Assembly (NCBI GenBank): GCA_002482565.1 | Contig: DLGG01000138.1 | Coordinates: 92,127-156,126, forward strand | Reading direction: 5' to 3' | Length of the DNA stretch: 64,000 nucleotides | Origin: Solidesulfovibrio magneticus | GTDB lineage: Bacteria > Desulfobacterota > Desulfovibrionia > Desulfovibrionales > Desulfovibrionaceae | Shown: positions 39,174-47,053 of the stretch, one piece after another | Position numbering within the stretch: position 1 is the first letter of the stretch | Layout: each line of letters begins with the position of its first letter | Position numbers and translations under genes: made by a program | The notes under the pieces: generated by a model | Database searches by the model: none | What the model was told of the DNA's origin: nothing | What the model saw: the letters and a program-made list of their open reading frames with translations, nothing else

Positions 39174-40724
39174 ATGAACATCGTGTTGCAAAACCTCACT
39201 CGCTTTGGCGATTTGCTCCAGTCCCAGCCGGCCGTCAGCGAATTGGCCGCTGGGGGAGACCATGTTTGTTTAGCCTGTCTGGAAAATTTTGCCGGCGCGG
39301 CCGGGTTGCTGGCTGACGTATCGGAAGTTTTTCCCCTGCCCGGGGCGAAATTTCTTGCCAGCCTCGATGTCGATTGGAAGCTGGCCCTGGCGACGGTGGC
39401 CGACTTCGCGGACACGGTGGCGGCCCGGGCCCGGCCGGACTGCGTGGTCAACCTGACGGCGGCCCTGCCGGCCAGGCTCATGGCCCGGCGACTGTGCGGC
39501 GAGGCCGTGCGCGGCTTTACCCTGGACCCCTTCGGCTATCGCCACGAATCCAACCTGTGGGCCTCGTTTCTGGAAGCGTCATCGACCCGGCGCGAGCTGT
39601 GTCCTTTTAATATCGTGGACGTTTTCCGCAAGGCCGCGGGCGTGGGCCAGGGACCGGGACGTTTTGCCCTGCGCCGGCCGGACGCGGCGGCGGCCGAGGC
39701 AGCGGCGGCGCTTTTCGCCGGGGCCGGGCCTTGCGGCGACTTGTTGGTCGTGGGGTTCCAGCTCGGGGCCAGCGCGGCGGCCCGGCAGTGGCCGGTGGAA
39801 CGTTTTGCCCGGCTGGCGGCGCGGCTCCACGAAAAGCGGGGCATTTTGGCCGTGGTCGTGGGCGCGGCCTCGGAAAAACCCTTGGCGGCCCGGTTTCGCG
39901 AGATATTCGAGGGCCCTTGCCTCGACCTGTCCGGGGCCACCTCGCTGCCGACGCTGGCGGCGGTGGTGGCCCGGCTGGGGCTTTTGGTCACCAACGACAC
40001 CGGCACGCTCCACCTGGCCGCCGGCCTGGGGGTGCCGAGCGTGGCCCTGTTTTTGGCCACGGCCCAGCCCTTCGACACCGGCCCCTATCTGGAGGGCTGT
40101 CTGTGCCTGGAGCCGGACATGCCCTGCCATCCCTGCTCGTTTCGGGAGGCTTGTTCCCGCAGTCACGCCTGTCTGGACGCCATCGATCCCGAAGCGGTGG
40201 CCGAGGCCGTTCTCGCCTGGGTTCGAGACGGGCGTTTCCCGGCCGGGTCCTACCCTGGAGCCCGGGCCTGGCTGTCCGTGCGGGACGCCGAGGGGTTCAT
40301 GGACCTCGTTTCGCTCTCCGGCCACGAAACCACTCCCCGGGCCGCGTGGCTGCGTTGTCAGCGTCATGTTCTTCGTCAATTCCTTGACGATGCTCCCCAT
40401 GTCCCGCCAGCCAGGCCGCTGCCGCCGCTGCCCGAGGTCGAGCGCCAGGAATTGTCGCGCCTGTTGTCGCAATCCGTCGATCTGCTGCGCCTCGTCGAGG
40501 GCCAGGCCGGGCTGGCCATGCGCAATCCGGCCATGAAGAAGCGCTTTCTTGCCAGCTACAACCGCTTGGCCGCCCTGTGGACAGCCTCGCCTTATCTGGC
40601 GACCCTGGCCCAGCTGTGGCAACGCCAAGCCCAGGAGGAAGCCGTGGACATCGACGGGCTTGTGGCGCGCATTCGCCGCTACGGAGCCTGTGCGGCGGCT
40701 TTTGCGGCCATCCTTCAGGACTGA
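39174..40724 (+). CDS. GT9-family (heptosyltransferase-like) glycosyltransferase
   Basis: 516 aa. GT-B fold with N-terminal NIVLQNLTRFGDLLQSQPA and the C-terminal nucleotide-sugar region TNDTGTLHLAAGLGVPSVALF, followed by a Cys-rich stretch (CHPCSFREACSRSHAC). This matches the ADP-heptose:LPS heptosyltransferase family, but the C-terminal ~130 residues are an additional helical domain (from ~390) that ordinary heptosyltransferases lack. It is directly upstream of a sigma-54-type promoter and two unknown genes, so a role in modifying a surface appendage is possible. Confidence 0.85.
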   Translation: MNIVLQNLTRFGDLLQSQPAVSELAAGGDHVCLACLENFAGAAGLLADVSEVFPLPGAKFLASLDVDWKLALATVADFADTVAARARPDCVVNLTAALPARLMARRLCGEAVRGFTLDPFGYRHESNLWASFLEASSTRRELCPFNIVDVFRKAAGVGQGPGRFALRRPDAAAAEAAAALFAGAGPCGDLLVVGFQLGASAAARQWPVERFARLAARLHEKRGILAVVVGAASEKPLAARFREIFEGPCLDLSGATSLPTLAAVVARLGLLVTNDTGTLHLAAGLGVPSVALFLATAQPFDTGPYLEGCLCLEPDMPCHPCSFREACSRSHACLDAIDPEAVAEAVLAWVRDGRFPAGSYPGARAWLSVRDAEGFMDLVSLSGHETTPRAAWLRCQRHVLRQFLDDAPHVPPARPLPPLPEVERQELSRLLSQSVDLLRLVEGQAGLAMRNPAMKKRFLASYNRLAALWTASPYLATLAQLWQRQAQEEAVDIDGLVARIRRYGACAAAFAAILQD

Positions 40725-40731
40725 CTCCTTT

Positions 40732-40747
40732 TGGCACGGTTGTTGTA
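40732..40747 (+). promoter_or_regulatory. Putative sigma-54 promoter before the 40808 gene
   Basis: TGGCACG-N4-TTGTA: the -24 element is a perfect TGGCACG, the -12 element is TTGT instead of TTGC, and spacing GG-N10-GT is exact. It lies 8 bases past the GT9 stop and 60 bases before ATG 40808. Confidence 0.6.
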
Positions 40748-40807
40748 AGAAATGGGGCGGGAAGGAAATCCTTACCCTTCGACAACAACTCCAGAGGGAG
40801 GCGCGAC

Positions 40808-41413
40808 ATGATCAGTGTGGATGGCCGGTCAACCGGCATGGAGATCAAGCAGTTTCATAATCTTGAGGAAATCCTTCTGCGCATCATGGAGACCAACGAG
40901 CTTGAAGGCCGGGTCGTCACGGATGTGTTCGTCAACAATGAAAGTTTTTCCGAGATCTACCCGCATCAGGCCGAGGACATCGAGATCGACGAGATCGAAT
41001 CCGTCGAAGTCCGCAGCATGCCCGTGGCCGACATGGCCCTGGAGATCACCCGGGAGATGAGCAAAGTCGTCCAACTCATGGACCACGGCGCGCGCCGGGT
41101 GGCCGAGCTGTTCCGTCAGGCCGACGACGCCGAAGCCCTGGAAGTCTACCAGGATCTCATGGACGTCACCCGCGACTTCCTCAACATGATCGGCGTGCTG
41201 CGCGGCGAGGCCCTGAGAACGGCCGATCCCGCCTTCAACGCCGTCGCCGACGAGGTGTCCAACCTGTTTTCCGAAATGCTCGAAGTGCTGGAAAACGAAG
41301 ACTGGATTTTGCTCGCCGACCTGCTGGAATACGAATTCATTCCGGCCATGGCCCGGTTTAAGGGCGTCATCGGCGAACTGCTGACCGGTTTCGAGCGCAC
41401 CGTGAAGGAATAA
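40808..41413 (+). CDS. Hypothetical acidic protein, probably sigma-54 controlled
   Basis: 201 aa, strongly acidic, alpha-helical in its second half (VADMALEITREMSKVVQLMDHG and after), no membrane segment or known motif. GAGGGAGG precedes ATG 40808; an internal ATG at 40838 is possible. It is followed four bases later by a small coiled-coil protein. The sigma-54 promoter and helical, chaperone-like partner suggest a flagellar or secretion context, but I do not recognise the family. Confidence 0.8.
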   Translation: MISVDGRSTGMEIKQFHNLEEILLRIMETNELEGRVVTDVFVNNESFSEIYPHQAEDIEIDEIESVEVRSMPVADMALEITREMSKVVQLMDHGARRVAELFRQADDAEALEVYQDLMDVTRDFLNMIGVLRGEALRTADPAFNAVADEVSNLFSEMLEVLENEDWILLADLLEYEFIPAMARFKGVIGELLTGFERTVKE

Positions 41414-41417
41414 CGCC

Positions 41418-41768
41418 ATGTCCGACAAGCTTGAATTCCTTGAAGCGGCCCTGGCCACCGGTGAACGCGAACTGCACCATCTTCTGGCCGGCGAAATCGA
41501 AGAAGCCGAGACTCTGGCCAAGGATCGCGGCCGCCTGCTGGAGATGGCTTGGCGCTGCGCCGATCCGGAGAGCATTGGCCTGCTTCGGGACAAGCTGCTC
41601 AAGCTTCGCAACCTGCAAGGCCAGCTCACCGTGGAAGCCCGTCGTCTCCACGCCGAACTCCAAACCGACCTGCAGCGGGCCAAGCAGGAAAACCAGCGGC
41701 TCTCGGGCTACCGCACCACCGTGCGGCCCAATCCCGCCGTGCGACGCTATCTGGACAAAGCCGGCTGA
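41418..41768 (+). CDS. Small coiled-coil protein, FlgN/FliT-like in shape
   Basis: 116 aa, almost entirely helical with heptad-like spacing (LLRDKLLKLRNLQGQLTVEARRL region), and a basic C-terminus (YRTTVRPNPAVRRYLDKAG). Size and character are those of export chaperones such as FlgN or FliT, but sequence identity is not evident. Four bases separate it from the upstream gene, so both share the sigma-54 promoter; a strong terminator follows. Confidence 0.75.
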   Translation: MSDKLEFLEAALATGERELHHLLAGEIEEAETLAKDRGRLLEMAWRCADPESIGLLRDKLLKLRNLQGQLTVEARRLHAELQTDLQRAKQENQRLSGYRTTVRPNPAVRRYLDKAG

Positions 41769-41788
41769 GGCATCCCTCTGGCATCATG

Positions 41789-41819
41789 AGCCGGGCCGTC
41801 GCGGCCCGGCTTTTTTTTT
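41789..41819 (+). terminator. Rho-independent terminator after the small coiled-coil gene
   Basis: AGCCGGGCCG / CGGCCCGGCT stem with a 3-base loop and a run of nine T. Confidence 0.95.
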
Positions 41820-42184
41820 GCCATGGGCGTTGGCGAGGAGGCGGCAACTCTCCAGGGAGGGCGGAGGGCGCGCGCGGCATGCCGAACAGCCAGGCCTTGT
41901 ACCGGCCAACCCCGCCGTGGGGGCATAGCCAGCCTCATTCCCGGGCGCTTGGCAACAGCCCCAGAGGCGTGTGCCCCAGGGGTCAAAAGAACAATTTTGG
42001 TTCTCGAACCGCCGCTACGGCGGCGAATATGCCGCCAAAGGTTTGACGAGGAGGCGAAATTTCGCTTTTTTGCATTGAAATTATTGAATAAATTTCTTGG
42101 CAGGCTCTTTGCTAAGAGAAAGCCGGAACAGACAGGAAGGCGGCCGTGAAATGCCCGCCGCAACGTGACGACAAGGAGGACGGC
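41820..42184 (+). other. Long regulatory leader region before the YbjQ-like gene
   Basis: About 365 bases with no gene. The right half becomes AT-rich and carries several inverted repeats: GGTTC-tc-GAACC (~42000), CCGCCG-cta-CGGCGG (~42010), the 12-base palindrome GCGAAATTTCGC (42054-42065) and GAAATT-N8-AATTTC (42077-42096). The last two lie close upstream of a sigma-54 promoter and could be activator or integration-host-factor sites. Confidence 0.5.
42098..42113 (+). promoter_or_regulatory. Putative sigma-54 promoter before the YbjQ-like gene
   Basis: TGGCAGG-CTCT-TTGCT: GG-N10-GC spacing exact, one mismatch from TGGCACG-N4-TTGCT. It lies 72 bases before ATG 42185, in an AT-rich region with inverted repeats upstream suitable for an enhancer-binding protein. 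Confidence 0.75.
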
Positions 42185-42574
42185 ATGCTTTCCCTCTTCA
42201 CCGGCTCAGACAAGAAAATCCGCGAACGCCACGAAGAACTCAAGAAGGGCGCGCGGCTCAAAAACGCCAAGGAACTCTTTTTCAGCGGCAAGTTTCCGGT
42301 GGTGACCACCCCCGGACTCGAAGGCCGCAAGATTCGCCGGGTCCTTGGCCTGGTCAGCGGTCGAGGCTTCGACTCCGAGTGCGCCTTCTATGGCCTGACG
42401 GCCAGCGCCCTGGACATTGGGGCCGACGCCATCATCGGCTACCAGGAAAACGTGGCCTTTCATCCCGACGGCTCACGCTATTTTTCCTGCTACGGCACGG
42501 CCGTGATCCTCGAAAAGCTGCCCTCGGCCAAAACCGAGGCCAAACCTCAAACCGTCAAGTCGTTCATGCACTGA
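42185..42574 (+). CDS. YbjQ/DUF74-like heavy-metal-binding-fold protein
   Basis: 129 aa. The core VVTTPGLEGRKIRRVLGLVSG ... GADAIIGYQENV ... YFSCYGTAVIL matches the YbjQ family (a pentamer-forming fold of unknown function), with an extra ~30-residue basic N-terminus containing KKIRERHEELKKGARLKNAKE. AAGGAGG precedes ATG 42185. Likely cotranscribed with the outer-membrane protein 35 bases downstream from the sigma-54 promoter. Confidence 0.8.
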   Translation: MLSLFTGSDKKIRERHEELKKGARLKNAKELFFSGKFPVVTTPGLEGRKIRRVLGLVSGRGFDSECAFYGLTASALDIGADAIIGYQENVAFHPDGSRYFSCYGTAVILEKLPSAKTEAKPQTVKSFMH

Positions 42575-42609
42575 AACCCGGCTGGTCGCCGGGACGCAAG
42601 GAGCCAACC

Positions 42610-43176
42610 ATGAACCGCGCCATCGCCACCCTGCTCGCGGCTTTTGCCGCGCTGGCCCCGCCTGCCCTGGCCGCAGCCCAGGAGTACACCCAGGGGACGA
42701 GCTACGTCGAACCCCGGGGCGGCGTCTACGCAACCACCAACCCCAACGTCAACGTGGTCGGCACCTACGGCGGCGCGGCCGGCCATTACGTCGCCGACGG
42801 CGTGGCCATCGAGGCCGAAGGCCTGGGCTACGCCGTGGATCAGACCACCAAGACGCCCACGCCCCTGGGCATGGCCTCCCGGCAGGAAACCACCAATGCG
42901 GCCGGCGTGGCGGCCATGGCCCGCTGGAACTTCGTACGCACGCCCAAGGGGACGCTTTTCGTCGGCGCGGGCGGCGGCGGCGTTTTCTCCGACAAGGAGC
43001 TGCCCTACAACGGGTCCAAGCAGGCCGGAACCGGCCAGGCCGACCTCGGCGCGTCCGTGGCGCTCGGCAAGAACGTCAGCCTCAAGGCCGCCGGGCGGTA
43101 TCAGCATCTGGGCGCGTTTTCCGACAACGGCGTCAACAGCGTCGGCGGCAACATCGGTCTCAAGATCAGCTTTTAG
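42610..43176 (+). CDS. Small outer-membrane beta-barrel protein
   Basis: 188 aa. A signal peptide of ~21 residues ending in ALA-AAQ; then alternating strands with Gly/aromatic pattern and a terminal Phe (LKISF), the usual sorting signal of outer-membrane barrels. Size suggests an eight-stranded OmpA/OmpW-like barrel with segments such as YVADGVAIEAEGLGYAV. AAGGAG precedes ATG 42610. It is probably in the same sigma-54 unit as the YbjQ-like gene. Function (adhesin, porin or stress barrel) cannot be told. Confidence 0.8.
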   Translation: MNRAIATLLAAFAALAPPALAAAQEYTQGTSYVEPRGGVYATTNPNVNVVGTYGGAAGHYVADGVAIEAEGLGYAVDQTTKTPTPLGMASRQETTNAAGVAAMARWNFVRTPKGTLFVGAGGGGVFSDKELPYNGSKQAGTGQADLGASVALGKNVSLKAAGRYQHLGAFSDNGVNSVGGNIGLKISF

Positions 43177-43246
43177 GCCGATCCTCCTTGTCGCCAGGAG
43201 CGGAAGAAGGCTTGCCGGGGCGCGGACCGCACCCCGTGTCGATGCC

Positions 43247-43336
43247 TCAGCCCCGGATGCCGAGCCTGGGGAAGACGAAGCGGACCACCACGAACCAGCC
43301 GACGAGCACGGCGCAAAAGATCAAGATATCGTTCAT
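43247..43336 (-). CDS. Possible 29-aa membrane peptide
   Basis: ATG 43336 to TGA 43247 encodes one hydrophobic helix (DILIFCAVLVGWFVVVRFVF) followed by PRLGIRG. The pattern, a single helix ending in R-F-x-x-P-R-L-G, resembles tiny conserved membrane proteins of sulfate reducers that are often missed in annotation. No clear Shine-Dalgarno. It lies between two opposite-strand genes in an otherwise empty gap. Confidence 0.4.
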   Translation of the reverse strand: MNDILIFCAVLVGWFVVVRFVFPRLGIRG

Positions 43337-43461
43337 GGCCCGAAGATAACACAGGCCACGCGGCGGCGGAAGGGCCGCCGCGCCTTTTTGCCCTCCCTAC
43401 GTTTCTTGCAAGATCGTGCCTAATCTGCTAACGGTTTGGGATAACGAGCAAACAGTGGCCG

Positions 43462-44892
43462 ATGCGGCCTAAATCCCAACACCTTTCCCAGCGTCAGGAC
43501 CCAAGCGGAGCCGCCGTGGAATTTGAGCAGCACCTGGCAGCCATCGTGAACACCATGAGCGAGGGGTTGCTCCTGGTCGGGGCCGACGGCGGCATCGTCA
43601 TGATCAACGAAGCCCTGTCCCGGATGACCGGCTATGCCCGGGACGAGCTCCTGGGCCATGCCTGCAGCGTCCTCGACTGCGACGGCTGCCAGCGCGAGCG
43701 CGGCCAGGGCGGCGCGGCCTGGTGCCGGCTTTTCGCCGAAAAGACCACCCGGGCCAAGCATTGCACCATCCGGCGCAAGGACGGCTCGTATCTGCCGGTG
43801 CTCAAAAACCAGACGCTTCTGCGCGACGCTGACGGCAAACCGCTTTTTGCCGTGGAGACCCTCACCGATCTTTCCGAGGTCGTGGTTTTGGACCGCAAGG
43901 TGGAGGAACTCACCCGCCTGCTTTCGGCCGAGGAGGGCTTTCACGGCCTGATCGGGCAGTCCGAGGCCATGCGACGGGTGTTTGATCTCCTGGAGCGGGC
44001 CGCCGGCAGCGACGCGCCGGTGCTTTTGACCGGCGAATCCGGCACCGGCAAGGAACTGGCCGCCCGGGCCATCCATGAGATCGGCCGGAGGCGGCGGGGG
44101 CCTTTCGTGCAGTTCAATTGCGGCGCGCTGGCCGAATCGCTTTTGGAAAGCGAACTCTTCGGCCATGCCAAAGGGGCTTTCACCGGCGCGACGCGCCACC
44201 GCCAAGGCCGGTTTGAGGCCGCCGCCGGCGGCGACATCTTTCTGGACGAAATCGGCGACGCCCCGGCGTCGATACAGGTCAAGCTGTTGCGCGTGCTCGA
44301 ATCCAAGACCTTTGAGCGGGTGGGCGAGAGCCGGCCAGTGCGGGCCGATGTGCGCGTCATCTCGGCCACCAACCGCGATCTGGCCCGGCTTGTGGCCGAG
44401 GGGCGCTTTCGGGAGGACCTGTTCTTTCGGGTCAACGTCATCCCCATCACCTTGCCGCCCCTGCGCGACCGGTTGGACGATCTGGCCCCCCTGGCCGAAC
44501 ATTTTCTGTGCCGTCTGGCCCATCAGGCCGGCCGGCCGGTTCCCTCCATCGCCCCGGAAACCATGCGCCTTTTAGCCGCCCACCCCTGGCCGGGCAACGT
44601 GCGCGAACTCAAAAGCGCCCTGGAATACGCCTTTGTCGTCACCGACGCCGGGCCGGTGGAGCCAAGGCATCTGCCGCCGTCGCTTATCGCCGCGGCCGCT
44701 CCCGACGCCCTGCGCGAGGTCTGCCGGGCGGCGCTGCCGGCCGAGACCGGCCGCGACGCATTGGTGGACGCCCTGCGCCGGGCCGGCGGCAACCGTTCCG
44801 AGGCCGCGCGCCTGCTGGGCGTCAGCCGGGGCACCATCCTCAACCGTATGCGCCGCTACGGCGTGGATTCCAAGCATGTGCTCGATTATTAG
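43462..44892 (+). CDS. PAS-domain sigma-54-dependent transcriptional activator
   Basis: 476 aa: PAS domain (~20-135), AAA+ domain (~160-395) with Walker A GESGTGKE, the sigma-54-contacting GAFTGA loop and Walker [11 protein letters not shown], then a C-terminal Fis-type HTH ([21 protein letters not shown]). The PAS domain carries an unusual set of Cys ([18 protein letters not shown]), a candidate for metal, Fe-S or thiol sensing. It lies downstream of the sigma-54-type promoter at 42098 and may control that unit. Start ATG 43462 lacks a strong ribosome-binding site. Confidence 0.93.
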   Translation: MRPKSQHLSQRQDPSGAAVEFEQHLAAIVNTMSEGLLLVGADGGIVMINEALSRMTGYARDELLGHACSVLDCDGCQRERGQGGAAWCRLFAEKTTRAKHCTIRRKDGSYLPVLKNQTLLRDADGKPLFAVETLTDLSEVVVLDRKVEELTRLLSAEEGFHGLIGQSEAMRRVFDLLERAAGSDAPVLLTGESGTGKELAARAIHEIGRRRRGPFVQFNCGALAESLLESELFGHAKGAFTGATRHRQGRFEAAAGGDIFLDEIGDAPASIQVKLLRVLESKTFERVGESRPVRADVRVISATNRDLARLVAEGRFREDLFFRVNVIPITLPPLRDRLDDLAPLAEHFLCRLAHQAGRPVPSIAPETMRLLAAHPWPGNVRELKSALEYAFVVTDAGPVEPRHLPPSLIAAAAPDALREVCRAALPAETGRDALVDALRRAGGNRSEAARLLGVSRGTILNRMRRYGVDSKHVLDY

Positions 44893-45703
44893 GCGGCTGG
44901 CCCAAGGCGGGCTGACCCTGCTGGCCGTTATGTTGCTGTTGCCGGCCCTGGCCGCCGGTGTCCCGGTGCTGCCCGTTGTGGTCAAGGCCCGGCTGCCCCA
45001 TGACCCGAGCGCCTTTACCCAGGGCCTTCTCTACCGCGACGGCGTGTTTTACGAGAGCACCGGCCTGTATGGCCGTTCCAGCCTGCGCCGGGTCGATCCG
45101 GCCACGGGGCGGGTTCTTGCCCGGCGCGAACTGCCCCGTGAGCTTTTCGGCGAGGGTCTGGCTCTGGTCGGCGGCTTCCTGTACCAGCTCACCTGGCGGG
45201 AAGGCCGGGTGCTTCTGGCCGATCCGGCCGATCTCTCGCCCCGGGGCGAGCTGGCTCTGCCCACCGAAGGCTGGGGGGCGTGCGGCCTGGATGGCAGGCT
45301 GGTGGTCAGCGACGGCTCGGACCAGCTGGTTTTTTACGATCCCAAGACCATGGTCGCCCTGGGCTCGGTCGCCGTCACCGACGACGGACGGCCCGTTTCC
45401 CGGCTCAACGAATTGGAAACCGTGGCCGGGCGCATCTGGGCCAACGTTTGGGGCGACTCCCGTATTGCCGTCATCGATCCGGCCACGGGGCGGGTCGCGG
45501 CCTGGGTGGACTGCTCGGGGCTGCGTCCTGGGACGGTGGCCGTGGATTTCGAGAACGTGCTCAACGGCATCGCCCACGATCCGGCCACGGGCCGGGTCTG
45601 GGTCACGGGCAAGCGCTGGCCCGAAATGTATGAAATCGCCGTGCCGGGACTGCCCACGGGCGCAGCGCCCTTGTCGGGGCTTGGCGGCGGAGCAAAACCA
45701 TGA
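44876..45703 (+). CDS. Glutaminyl-peptide cyclotransferase (plant/bacterial beta-propeller type)
   Basis: 275 aa. N-terminal signal/anchor ([16 protein letters not shown], ~12-27), then a five-bladed propeller: [20 protein letters not shown] (family signature), [46 protein letters not shown]. It converts N-terminal Gln of exported proteins to pyroglutamate. Its ATG lies inside the end of the sigma-54 activator gene (17-base overlap), and its stop overlaps the next gene, so all three are coupled. Confidence 0.9.
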   Translation: MCSIIRRLAQGGLTLLAVMLLLPALAAGVPVLPVVVKARLPHDPSAFTQGLLYRDGVFYESTGLYGRSSLRRVDPATGRVLARRELPRELFGEGLALVGGFLYQLTWREGRVLLADPADLSPRGELALPTEGWGACGLDGRLVVSDGSDQLVFYDPKTMVALGSVAVTDDGRPVSRLNELETVAGRIWANVWGDSRIAVIDPATGRVAAWVDCSGLRPGTVAVDFENVLNGIAHDPATGRVWVTGKRWPEMYEIAVPGLPTGAAPLSGLGGGAKP

Positions 45704-45978
45704 CCATGGCTGAAAAGGCGTATGCCAAGGCAGGCAGGATGAAGCAGAAGTGCAGGATGTGCCGGTACTGGAAGGGCCCCATCCCCCCCGAACACCGCTA
45801 TTGCCCGCCCGAGGAGATGCAGGGCGGGGAGTGGGGCTATTGCAAGCGCCATGCGCCGTCTCCGGCCACCGTGCCGGTGGAGCAGGCCCGGGGCAAGAGC
45901 TATGTGGCCATGTGGCCGGAAACCCAGGCCGAGGACCTGTGCGGGGACTTTTTGCTCATCCCCCTGCACAAGGAATAG
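45700..45978 (+). CDS. Small Cys-rich protein, probable metal or Fe-S binding
   Basis: 92 aa. Cys residues at 18, 21, 35, 48 and ~84 (KCRMCRYW, HRYCPP, GYCKRH, LCGDF). The C-x2-C-x13-C-x12-C spacing could bind Zn or a high-potential Fe-S cluster. The ATG overlaps the cyclotransferase stop (ATGA). Family not recognised. Confidence 0.72.
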   Translation: MTMAEKAYAKAGRMKQKCRMCRYWKGPIPPEHRYCPPEEMQGGEWGYCKRHAPSPATVPVEQARGKSYVAMWPETQAEDLCGDFLLIPLHKE

Positions 45979-46084
45979 GGTGCGATCCGTCCGGCGGGGG
46001 GCTGGCGACGTTTTGGCGAAAGACGCTCACGGCGTCGGCCGGCTCAGCCCCGACAGGTGGTTCCTGCTGGAAGCGCTTGTCTTG

Positions 46085-46882
46085 TTACTGGGAGGCGTTG
46101 TGGTCCGGAACCTTACGGGCAAGGAGCCACAGCCCGAAAACGATGACCGGAAGGCTTAAAATCTGGCCCATGGTCAGCCAGCCAAAGGCCAGATAGCCGA
46201 GTTGGGGATCGGGCAGGCGCACGAATTCCACGGCGAAGCGGAACAGGCCGTAACACACGCAAAAGACGCCGCTGACCGCGCCGGATTGGTGTTTTTTGCC
46301 GGAATAGAGCCAGACGATAAGAAACAGCGCCGCGCCTTCGAGCAGCGCTTCATAGAGCTGGGAGGGATGGCGCGGCACGCCCCCGGCCCGGGGATCGGGG
46401 AACACCACGCCCCAGGGCAGATCGGTGGCCTTGCCCCACAGTTCGCCGTTGATGAAATTGCCGATGCGGCCGGCAAAAATGCCGAAAGGGGCCAGGGGTG
46501 CGGTGAAGTCGGCCACGCCCCAAAAACCCTTGCCGGTTTTCCGGCCGAAAAACCATACCACCGCCAGCACGCCGAGAAAGCCGCCGTGGAAAGACATTCC
46601 CCCCTGCCAGACCTGGACCAGGGTCAGGGGATTGGCCAGAAAAGCCGGCAGATCGTAAAACAGCATGTAGCCCAGCCGGCCCCCGACGACCACGCCAAGG
46701 ACCATGTAGGTGACGAGGTCATCGACCTGCAGCGGGGTCCAGCCCGAACCCGGGCGCGAGGCCCGAAAGCGCCCGAGCAGCCAGGCCGCGGCGAAGCCGA
46801 TCAAATACATGAGGCCGTACCAGCGGATGGACAGGGGGCCGAGGCTGACGGCCACGGGATCGAACTGGGGATGCACGAACAT
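46085..46882 (-). CDS. lgt: Phosphatidylglycerol:prolipoprotein diacylglyceryl transferase
   Basis: 265 aa inner-membrane enzyme with about seven helices that adds diacylglycerol to the lipobox Cys of prolipoproteins. Signature [13 protein letters not shown] at residues 138-150, HGGFLG near 100 and the essential Arg/His residues are intact. One substrate, the GH3 lipoprotein, is encoded nearby. It converges with the Cys-rich gene on the plus strand. Confidence 0.96.
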   Translation of the reverse strand: MFVHPQFDPVAVSLGPLSIRWYGLMYLIGFAAAWLLGRFRASRPGSGWTPLQVDDLVTYMVLGVVVGGRLGYMLFYDLPAFLANPLTLVQVWQGGMSFHGGFLGVLAVVWFFGRKTGKGFWGVADFTAPLAPFGIFAGRIGNFINGELWGKATDLPWGVVFPDPRAGGVPRHPSQLYEALLEGAALFLIVWLYSGKKHQSGAVSGVFCVCYGLFRFAVEFVRLPDPQLGYLAFGWLTMGQILSLPVIVFGLWLLARKVPDHNASQ

Positions 46883-47053
46883 GGGTTTGGCTCCGGTTAT
46901 GCGGATCGCCGGCCGGGTTGAGGCCGGGCGCGGAGGGGATGTTACGCGGTTTCAGGGGCGCGATGGCGACGTTTACGGCGTCTCGCGGCGTGGACGTGGC
47001 TTTCGGGCGGCAATCTCGTGCTAAAGCGACCGGGAAGGGACGGGGCGGCCGCT

